A model generated the notes under the pieces. That model saw nothing but the letters and a program-made list of their open reading frames with translations. It ran no database searches and had not been told where the DNA came from. Shown here in pieces: positions 1 through 4,234 of a stretch of 5,290 nt of DNA; positions within the stretch are counted from its first letter, which is position 1; each line of letters opens with the position of its first letter. Source of the stretch: Eubacteriales bacterium (GTDB lineage: Bacteria > Bacillota > Clostridia > Acetivibrionales > STF1-152); contig JAQVNH010000091.1 of NCBI GenBank assembly GCA_028703215.1, positions 1-5,290 of the forward strand, written 5' to 3'. The position numbers were made by a program, and so were the translations under genes.

Positions 1-274
1 ATTTTTCTATCCTTTTTTGTCCTCTGTCAAGTTTCCCGGAAATATAGCTGTTCAGTTTGCTGAAGAACTTGAAACGCTGCATCCATGCGAATATTTTGTT
101 GAAAAGCAGCAAAACGAAAGGAACAGGTATAAGGCTGCCTATAAAGCTCACAAACATAACCAGAAAGGGATTTAAACCGTAATACAGTATGCCGAAGGGG
201 ATCGCTCCTCTTTGCTCTATCAGAGGCACGGCGGATATCAGCATTATGTAAAGAATTTTTTTAAAAAGATCCAA
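1..274 (-). CDS. small multi-drug export family membrane protein (COG2426), partial
   Basis: This is the N-terminal 91 codons of a polytopic membrane protein whose C-terminus lies beyond the left edge of the window. The recognisable signature is near residues 16-28: V-P-L-I-E followed by Q-R-G-A-I-P-F-G, matching the E-x-RGAIP-x-G pattern of the Sm_multidrug_ex family (COG2426). A hydrophobic stretch follows at about residues 36-60 (…SFIGSLIPVPFVLL…), then a basic amphipathic segment rich in F, K and R. Family members are usually about 150-170 residues, so roughly half is present. The start is a TTG at 274-272: an AAGGAG Shine-Dalgarno lies 8 bases upstream, and a TGA TAA pair stands in frame just before it. 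The ATG at 244-242 would cut off the first ten residues and has no comparable ribosome site. The 'multidrug export' name is historical; transport activity is not shown for most members. The gene lies 75 bases after the metallophosphoesterase gene, on the same strand, with its own candidate promoter. Confidence 0.82.
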   Translation of the reverse strand, partial: MDLFKKILYIMLISAVPLIEQRGAIPFGILYYGLNPFLVMFVSFIGSLIPVPFVLLLFNKIFAWMQRFKFFSKLNSYISGKLDRGQKRIEK

Positions 275-282
275 TGAAGAAG

Positions 283-288
283 CTCCTT
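283..288 (-). promoter_or_regulatory. Shine-Dalgarno site deciding a TTG start
   Basis: AAGGAG on the minus strand, 8 bases upstream of the TTG at 274-272. It is the strongest ribosome-binding sequence in the gap and sits just after an in-frame TGA TAA, so it fixes TTG as the start of the COG2426 gene. Confidence 0.75.
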
Positions 289-312
289 ATCATTTCCTGC
301 GTACGAAAAACA

Positions 313-341
313 ATTATATATTGAAACGCAAATAACTGCAA
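313..341 (-). promoter_or_regulatory. candidate sigma-A promoter for the COG2426 gene
   Basis: On the minus strand TTGCAG (341-336) and a perfect TATAAT (318-313) are separated by 17 bases. The predicted transcript would begin near 306 and leave a leader of about 31 bases before the TTG start. The -35 matches only the TTG half of the consensus, so the call rests mainly on the -10 and the spacing. It would let the COG2426 gene be expressed apart from the metallophosphoesterase upstream, although no terminator is visible between the two. Confidence 0.5.
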
Positions 342-349
342 ATCCACTG

Positions 350-1159
350 TCAGAAACTAAAGAAAGTTATTTCAGGCCTTGAAAGGAATCTGAATGGAAA
401 TACCACATTGCCGAGACCTCTGTTAAGATATATATTGATCCCGTTGACCTTGTGCAGTCCTCTCGTGATGCCCGACTTGCAGAGCACATCCTTGCGGAGC
501 GTCATAAATTCAAGCTTAAAGGGAGTCCAGACCTGGCCTCCGTGAAAATGCCCCGCCATGAGGTAATCGACCCCGCCCTCGGGCAACATAAGAACAGTAT
601 CCGGATTGTGCGCAAGAGCAATATCCATATCGGAGGGTTTTGCGCGCGAAGCAAACGCTTTGGCAATATCGGGACTGCCTTCACGAATATCGTCGATGCC
701 TATGATATTATAAGTTTTACCATTCTGTTCAAAAACCCGGGATTCGTTTGAAAGAAATTCGATCCCCAATTTTTCGATTTCGCTTACAAAAAAAGAAAAC
801 GCTTCGGGGTTGCCGGAAAGGGCTCTGTGATCATGGTTCCCGAAGCAAAGGAAGACCTTATATCCGCCTGTGATTTTCCCGAGATATTCAACTGCCGAAG
901 AGATCTGTCCGGCATTTTCAATAAAATCTCCCGCTAAAAGCAGAATATCGATATTTTCGGCATCGATAGCCCTTTTGATTCTTTTCGCCGATACCCTTAT
1001 CCTGCCGATATGAATATCGGCGAGAAGCGCGACTTTCAGATCTGCCTTCACGATGCCGCTCTTTAAGTTGACATGGACCGGTTCCAGATAAGTTGCCTCA
1101 AATGATATATAAATAAAAAACAGAGCGACTGCCCCAAGCAGCGCCAAAAAATATTGCAT
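350..1159 (-). CDS. membrane-anchored metallophosphoesterase, YaeI/YkuE-like (COG1408)
   Basis: A 269-residue calcineurin-like phosphoesterase. Residues about 2-20 form one hydrophobic N-terminal segment (signal anchor), putting the catalytic domain probably outside the membrane. The metal-binding motifs appear in family order: D-I-H-I-G at 48-52, G-D-F at 77-79, G-N-H-D-H at 107-111, H184 in A-H-N-P-D, and G-H-F-H-G-G-Q at 203-209. This is a complete dinuclear-metal site, so the enzyme is probably active. The arrangement and length fit the COG1408 group, which includes B. subtilis YkuE and the LpxG-type UDP-2,3-diacylglucosamine pyrophosphatases; the substrate cannot be told from sequence, and a lipid A role is unlikely if the host is Gram-positive. 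The frame is open upstream to 1384, but a GGAGG site (1170-1166) lies 6 bases before ATG 1159 and the promoter at 1193-1221 falls inside the longer frame. ATG 1162, directly adjacent, is the alternative start. Confidence 0.9.
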   Translation of the reverse strand: MQYFLALLGAVALFFIYISFEATYLEPVHVNLKSGIVKADLKVALLADIHIGRIRVSAKRIKRAIDAENIDILLLAGDFIENAGQISSAVEYLGKITGGYKVFLCFGNHDHRALSGNPEAFSFFVSEIEKLGIEFLSNESRVFEQNGKTYNIIGIDDIREGSPDIAKAFASRAKPSDMDIALAHNPDTVLMLPEGGVDYLMAGHFHGGQVWTPFKLEFMTLRKDVLCKSGITRGLHKVNGINIYLNRGLGNVVFPFRFLSRPEITFFSF

Positions 1160-1192
1160 CATGTGCCTCCGCATGTATTTCACATGAATACA

Positions 1193-1221
1193 ATGATAAT
1201 TCATAATGATGCATTTATCAA
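1193..1221 (-). promoter_or_regulatory. candidate sigma-A promoter of the metallophosphoesterase gene
   Basis: On the minus strand TTGATA (1221-1216) is followed after exactly 17 bases by TATCAT (1198-1193). The expected start of transcription is near 1186, leaving a leader of about 27 bases that carries the GGAGG site. The -10 hexamer sits in the spacer of a 6-bp inverted repeat, ATGAAT (1184-1189) and ATTCAT (1199-1204), which could be a repressor site or chance in AT-rich DNA. Confidence 0.6.
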
Positions 1222-1239
1222 GAAATAGCGGTTGCTGAA

Positions 1240-1259
1240 AGGACAAAGATCCTTGTCTT
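1240..1259. repeat. imperfect 20-bp palindrome between divergent promoters
   Basis: The sequence is symmetrical about 1249/1250, with 8 of 10 position pairs complementary; the core is GACAA, then AGATCC, then TTGTC. It stands midway between the -35 box of the leftward promoter (1216-1221) and that of the rightward promoter (1266-1271), a usual position for an operator serving two divergent genes. No T-run follows on either strand, so it is not a terminator. The binding protein is unknown. Confidence 0.4.
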
Positions 1260-1265
1260 AATATG

Positions 1266-1294
1266 TTGACGCAATCTTTTTGTGGTTGTATAAG
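1266..1294 (+). promoter_or_regulatory. candidate sigma-A promoter for the 52-residue gene and tRNA-Leu
   Basis: TTGACG (1266-1271) and TATAAG (1289-1294) are separated by 17 bases, each one base off consensus. Transcription would start near 1301, about 33 bases before the ATG at 1334. A perfect TATAAT further down (1310-1315) lacks a good -35 and would leave a very short leader. No stronger promoter is visible between here and the tRNA, so this one may also drive tRNA-Leu. Confidence 0.6.
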
Positions 1295-1333
1295 GCGATC
1301 GTATGATAGTATAATAAATATGGAGCGTATCGT

Positions 1334-1492
1334 ATGAGAAAAAAACCGGGAGACAACCCCAAGATATTTTATGTAAAAGGCCATACCGGAGGCAAATGGA
1401 GTTTTAAGAGAGTTATACTTACGATTTTGATTGCCCTCGGAATTTTGGCGATTACCGGATTTATCATTATCTTTATAGTGTATTCAGTTTGA
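1334..1492 (+). CDS. 52-residue single-span membrane miniprotein, unknown function
   Basis: A short reading frame that I do not recognise as a named family. The first 27 residues are basic and polar (starting M-R-K-K-P-G-D-N and including K-G-H-T-G-G-K-W), followed by a hydrophobic span from about residue 28 to 52 that ends in V-Y-S-V. Positive-inside logic predicts a cytoplasmic N-terminus and one membrane helix reaching almost to the C-terminus. Support for its being real: GGAG at 1322-1325, 8 bases before the ATG, a well-formed promoter at 1266-1294, and a sharp basic-then-hydrophobic layout. The stop lies 20 bases before the tRNA-Leu, so the two may be co-transcribed. The layout recalls the extreme N-terminus of bitopic proteins such as class A penicillin-binding proteins, so a remnant of a longer gene is a possible alternative, but no continuation is seen after the stop. 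Confidence 0.6.
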   Translation: MRKKPGDNPKIFYVKGHTGGKWSFKRVILTILIALGILAITGFIIIFIVYSV

Positions 1493-1512
1493 CTTCGGCA
1501 AAGTTTAGTCAT

Positions 1513-1597
1513 GCGGACATGGTGGAATGGCAGACACGCAAGATTTAGGATCTTGTGGGAAACCCCCGTGCAGGTTCAAGTCCTGTTGTCCGCACCA
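1513..1597 (+). tRNA. tRNA-Leu, anticodon UAG, with encoded CCA
   Basis: A complete class II tRNA of 85 bases. The acceptor stem pairs GCGGACA with TGTCCGC, with discriminator A and a genomically encoded CCA at 1595-1597. The D stem is GTG/CAC. The anticodon stem CAAGA/TCTTG encloses the loop TTTAGGA, placing anticodon TAG at 1546-1548, which reads leucine CUA and, through wobble, other CUN codons. A long variable arm (GGG paired to CCC) is typical of leucine tRNAs. The T arm GCAGG/CCTGT carries a TTCAAGT loop. It lies alone rather than in a tRNA cluster, between two tiny membrane-protein genes. No obvious intrinsic terminator follows; the TAACGCCCGTTA palindrome at 1609-1620 is too short. 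No integrase or attachment-site duplication is visible beside it. Confidence 0.97.
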
Positions 1598-1621
1598 AAA
1601 CATAAGCGTAACGCCCGTTAT

Positions 1622-1627
1622 TATAAT
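1622..1627 (+). promoter_or_regulatory. possible -10 box upstream of the AmmeMemoRadiSam genes
   Basis: A perfect TATAAT 25 bases after the tRNA. No sequence resembling TTGACA lies 16-18 bases before it and there is no extended TG motif, so it may be a weak or activator-dependent promoter or chance. A start near 1634 would precede the GGAG site at 1648-1651. The alternative is read-through from the tRNA transcript. Confidence 0.3.
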
Positions 1628-1660
1628 TGAAATACTTGATCGCATCCGGAGACTAAATCA

Positions 1661-1762
1661 ATGAGGAATAAAACAACTCGAATAATAGCTTTGATACTTG
1701 TCATCGCTTTAGCAATGGGATTACTTACGACGATGGGATTTTCTATCTTTTCGGGAAGGTGA
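1661..1762 (+). CDS. 33-residue membrane miniprotein, possibly Prli42-like
   Basis: A 33-residue peptide with a basic N-terminus (M-R-N-K-T-T-R) followed by one hydrophobic helix (about residues 8-30) and a short S-G-R tail. GGAG at 1648-1651 stands 9 bases before the ATG. The stop is 4 bases before the start of the MEMO-AMMECR1 fusion gene, whose Shine-Dalgarno (AAGGTG, 1756-1761) overlaps the end of this frame, so translational coupling is likely. The size and layout (M-x-N-K, basic, one helix) resemble Prli42, the roughly 31-residue membrane miniprotein of Firmicutes that tethers the stressosome in Listeria. This is a resemblance of pattern only and could be convergent, because any tiny membrane peptide looks similar. 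If it is not a functional peptide, it may act as a leader whose translation sets expression of the downstream gene. Confidence 0.6.
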   Translation: MRNKTTRIIALILVIALAMGLLTTMGFSIFSGR

Positions 1763-1766
1763 TCTT

Positions 1767-3176
1767 ATGGGTAAAATAATAAGAGCTTACATTTTTCCTC
1801 ATCCGCCGATATTGATTCCTGATATTGGCAAAGGAAAGGAAAAAGAAGCAATGCGCACGATAGAAGCGTGCGTCAAAGCGGCTGGCGACATCGCATCAGA
1901 CAGACCGGGGACTGTCATTCTTACTTCTCCCCATGCGCCTCTCTTTCAAGACTACATTTACATTTCATCAGCTGAAAAATTGCGCGGAGACTTCGGTGCT
2001 TTCAGAGCTTCGGAGATAGCCATGAGTTTTGACAATAATATTGTGCTGGCAGGCAATATAGCAGCCAAAGCCAGGGAGCATGACATACCTGCGGGCAGTC
2101 TTGAAAAGCACATCATGAAACGATACGGCATAACGGACATGCTCGATCACGGCGCTATGGTTCCTCTGTATTTTATCGACAAAGTCTTCAAGGGTTTCAA
2201 GCTGGTCCTGATTTCTCTTTCCGGGCTTCCGGCGCATGAGCTTTACAAATTCGGGATGTGCATCGCGGAAGCGGTCAGCGAAACTGACGAAGATGTCGTT
2301 TTCATCGGGAGCGGAGATCTTTCCCACAAACTGACGATCGATGCGCCCTACGGGTATAATGCCAAAGGTGAAATATTTGACCGTGCGGTTACAGAAGCCA
2401 TCTCAAAAAACGATCCGGGCTCACTGATAGAGATGGATCCGGGTCTTTGTGAAAGTGCCGCAGAGTGCGGTCTGCGTTCATTCATAATGATGTACGGAGC
2501 TCTTGACGGATACGAACTGCATTCGGAAGTCTACTCGTATGAGGGTCCTTTTGGCGTGGGATATGCGGTCGCGCGGATAAACCCCGGTCAACAAAGTCGG
2601 GAAAGGAGAATGTATGGGAATTTCCTGCGCGGGATAACGAGAAAAATTGCAGAATACAGAAAAAATGAGGATCCGTACGTCCTGCTCGCAAGAGAAACAC
2701 TGGAAGCTTTTGTTACAGGAAGGGATATTCCGGAAGTATCGAATGAATTGCCCGAAGAGATGAGAAATAAAAAGGCCGGAGTGTTTGTTTCAATAAAAAA
2801 ACACGGGCAGCTTAGGGGATGCATCGGGACAACATCTCCGACGCAAAAAAATATTGCGGAAGAAATAATGAGGAATTCCATAAGTGCCGGAACCGGAGAT
2901 CCCCGGTTTGATCCGGTCGGAGAAAATGAACTTGAAGATCTTGTATATTCGGTGGATGTTCTGACAGAGTCTGAGCCAATCAAGTCAGTCGGTGAGCTGG
3001 ATGTCAAAAAATATGGAGTGATAGTAAAATCAGGTTACCGTTCGGGGCTTCTGCTGCCTGACCTTGAAGGGGTCGACACACCGGAAAAGCAGGTAGAAAT
3101 CGCCCTTCGGAAAGCCGGGATAGATAAAAACGATTCTTACAGGATGGAAAGATTCGAAGTAATAAGGCATCATTGA
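1767..3176 (+). CDS. AmmeMemoRadiSam fusion protein: MEMO/LigB-like domain plus AMMECR1 domain
   Basis: A 469-residue two-domain protein. Residues about 5-272 have the fold signature of class III extradiol dioxygenases (LigB) and MEMO proteins: P-H-P-P with H12, S-P-H-A-P with H56, D-H-G-A with H128, G-S-G-D-L-S-H with H187, then an acidic stretch with E229 and E233. By analogy with LigB (two His and one Glu binding iron, another His as catalytic base), H12, H56 and E233 or E229 may bind metal and H187 may be the base; this is inference. Residues about 285-469 form an AMMECR1 domain with the hallmark L-R-G-C-I-G-T at 349-355 (C352), then S-A-G-T-G-D-P-R-F and S-G-L-L-L-P-D-L-E-G-V at 426-436. 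The domains thus correspond to components B-like and A of the AmmeMemoRadiSam system, in one chain. The radical SAM component follows 56 bases downstream. The biochemical function of the system is not established. The ATG start has AAGGTG 5 bases upstream. No signal peptide: cytoplasmic. Confidence 0.93.
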   Translation: MGKIIRAYIFPHPPILIPDIGKGKEKEAMRTIEACVKAAGDIASDRPGTVILTSPHAPLFQDYIYISSAEKLRGDFGAFRASEIAMSFDNNIVLAGNIAAKAREHDIPAGSLEKHIMKRYGITDMLDHGAMVPLYFIDKVFKGFKLVLISLSGLPAHELYKFGMCIAEAVSETDEDVVFIGSGDLSHKLTIDAPYGYNAKGEIFDRAVTEAISKNDPGSLIEMDPGLCESAAECGLRSFIMMYGALDGYELHSEVYSYEGPFGVGYAVARINPGQQSRERRMYGNFLRGITRKIAEYRKNEDPYVLLARETLEAFVTGRDIPEVSNELPEEMRNKKAGVFVSIKKHGQLRGCIGTTSPTQKNIAEEIMRNSISAGTGDPRFDPVGENELEDLVYSVDVLTESEPIKSVGELDVKKYGVIVKSGYRSGLLLPDLEGVDTPEKQVEIALRKAGIDKNDSYRMERFEVIRHH

Positions 3177-3232
3177 AGATGACTTAAATTCCTGTCCCGC
3201 GCGAGGCGGAATGATCAGGAGGAATCACAATC

Positions 3233-4111
3233 ATGAAAGGAGAAAGAGAAACACTTAAGACTGCGTCGTATTTCGAAAAGCTTGCCGGCGCCGAAGTGCG
3301 ATGCACCTTGTGCCCGCATCGATGCACGATAAAATCCGGGAAAGCCGGGATATGCGGTGTCAGAAAAAATATCGATGGCGTATTATATTCGCTCAACTAC
3401 GGTAAAATATCGTCGGCATCTCTCGATCCCATGGAGAAGAAGCCTCTGAACAGGTTCTTCCCGGGCTCGTATGTTTTCTCGGTAGGGACGTACGGATGCA
3501 ATTTCAAATGTTCTTTTTGTCAAAACTGGGCAATATCGCAGGAAGTTCCGGAAACCGGCACAACTTCTCCGCAAATGGTCGCAAAAACCGCTCTTGCGCT
3601 TGAGAAAAGGGGAAATATCGGCGTGGCATATACATATAACGAGCCTTTTATCTGGTTTGAGTTTGTGTATGACACATGCTTTGCTGCGTTCGAAAAGGGT
3701 TTGAAAAATGTTCTGGTGACCAACGGCTATGTCAATCCCGAACCTCTCAAAAAAATAATGCCGTATATCAGCGCAATGAACATAGATGTCAAGGCGTTTA
3801 ATGAAGGATTTTATAAAAAAATATGCAATGCCGAATTGGAACCTGTCAAAAAAACAGTGGAATATGCCGCGCAGCACTGTCATATCGAGATAACCACACT
3901 TGTGATACCCTCTCTTAATGATTCGGTTGAAGAAATCGATAAATTGTCAAAATGGCTGGGCTCGATATCCACTAAAATTCCTCTCCACCTTTCAAGGTTT
4001 TTTCCTGCTTATAAAATGAAAGACAAAAGGCCGACTCCGGTAGAGAAACTGATCAGGCTTCAGAAGACGGCGGAAGAAAATCTTGAATTCGTCTTTCTGG
4101 GCAATGTATAA
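3233..4111 (+). CDS. AmmeMemoRadiSam system radical SAM enzyme (PflA-like, COG1180)
   Basis: A 292-residue radical SAM protein. The 4Fe-4S cluster motif C-x3-C-x2-C is at C89, C93 and C96 inside T-Y-G-C-N-F-K-C-S-F-C-Q-N-W, wording characteristic of this subgroup. An N-terminal set of four cysteines, C24, C27, C31 and C41 (C-T-L-C-P-H-R-C, then G-I-C-G-V-R), also typical of it, may hold a second metal site. Y-T-Y-N-E-P at 133-138, V-T-N-G-Y at 162-166 and M-N-I-D-V-K-A-F at 182-189 are the SAM-binding and core-barrel strands of the PflA-type fold. It presumably cleaves S-adenosylmethionine reductively to a 5'-deoxyadenosyl radical; its substrate is unknown. It ends abruptly at F-L-G-N-V, whereas longer relatives continue into a cysteine-containing tail of about 50 residues. 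No such tail occurs in any frame after the stop. ATG 3233 has AGGAGG at 3217-3222, 10 bases upstream. It is most likely in one operon with the fusion gene. As an oxygen-sensitive enzyme type it fits an anaerobic host. Confidence 0.94.
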   Translation: MKGERETLKTASYFEKLAGAEVRCTLCPHRCTIKSGKAGICGVRKNIDGVLYSLNYGKISSASLDPMEKKPLNRFFPGSYVFSVGTYGCNFKCSFCQNWAISQEVPETGTTSPQMVAKTALALEKRGNIGVAYTYNEPFIWFEFVYDTCFAAFEKGLKNVLVTNGYVNPEPLKKIMPYISAMNIDVKAFNEGFYKKICNAELEPVKKTVEYAAQHCHIEITTLVIPSLNDSVEEIDKLSKWLGSISTKIPLHLSRFFPAYKMKDKRPTPVEKLIRLQKTAEENLEFVFLGNV

Positions 4112-4153
4112 ACCCTCCATTTTTATTTGTAAGACAATTTTAATATTAGAGCC

Positions 4154-4182
4154 TTTAATTAAGCGATAAAACAAGCTATAAT
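4154..4182 (+). promoter_or_regulatory. candidate sigma-A promoter of the cdaA operon
   Basis: TTTAAT (4154-4159) and a perfect TATAAT (4177-4182), 17 bases apart, in a strongly AT-rich stretch. The transcript would start near 4189, giving a leader of about 46 bases. The -35 is poor (three matches), so the call rests on the -10, the spacing and the position. It supports cdaA being transcribed separately from the AmmeMemoRadiSam genes. Confidence 0.55.
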
Positions 4183-4195
4183 TTTATTGTGGACT

Positions 4196-4214
4196 AAGCC
4201 GCAAAAGGCTTTTT
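4196..4214 (+). terminator. short hairpin with T-run in the cdaA leader
   Basis: AAGCC (4196-4200) pairs with GGCTT (4207-4211) around a six-base loop GCAAAA, and the strand continues with more T (T-run 4210-4214, then A-T-T). The five-bp stem is weak for an intrinsic terminator. It lies after the predicted cdaA start of transcription, so it could stop read-through from the radical SAM gene, act as a leaky attenuator of cdaA, or protect the 5' end of the cdaA message. Confidence 0.35.
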
Positions 4215-4218
4215 ATTC

Positions 4219-4227
4219 AAAGGTGGG
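4219..4227 (+). promoter_or_regulatory. Shine-Dalgarno site deciding the TTG start of cdaA
   Basis: AAAGGTGGG, 7 bases before the TTG at 4235-4237. The frame is open further up to a TTG at 4187, but that codon has no ribosome site and lies at or before the predicted start of transcription. The chosen start gives M-D-F-F, the usual beginning of CdaA proteins. Confidence 0.75.
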
Positions 4228-4234
4228 TGTTTTT

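Noticed and set aside
452..751. A 99-codon rightward open frame.
   Set aside because: It is antisense to the conserved metallophosphoesterase motifs, has no ribosome site, and its product resembles no protein family.
1320..1337. A five-codon frame, ATG to TGA, whose stop overlaps the ATG of the 52-residue gene.
   Set aside because: It is too short to judge, uses part of the Shine-Dalgarno itself as coding sequence, and such ATGA overlaps arise easily by chance.
1160..1384. Extension of the metallophosphoesterase frame upstream to an ATG at 1384, giving 344 residues.
   Set aside because: The added 75 residues show no signal, lack a ribosome site at their start, cover the divergent promoters and overlap the 52-residue gene on the other strand. 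GGAGG before ATG 1159 marks the real start.
1609..1620. TAACGCCCGTTA palindrome after the tRNA, considered as a terminator.
   Set aside because: The stem would have four or five bp with a loop of two to four bases and no T-run follows; it cannot be supported as a terminator.
1513..1660. tRNA-Leu as an integration site of a mobile element.
   Set aside because: No integrase gene, no repeat of the tRNA 3' end, and no change of composition around it within the window.
2588..3007. A 139-codon leftward open frame, low in complexity and rich in serine.
   Set aside because: It is the antisense shadow of the AMMECR1 domain; serine richness comes from reverse-reading of glutamate, lysine and glycine codons.
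4187..4234. Extension of cdaA upstream to a TTG at 4187.
   Set aside because: No ribosome site, and the codon lies at or before the predicted start of transcription. The TTG at 4235 has a strong Shine-Dalgarno and gives the usual CdaA N-terminus.
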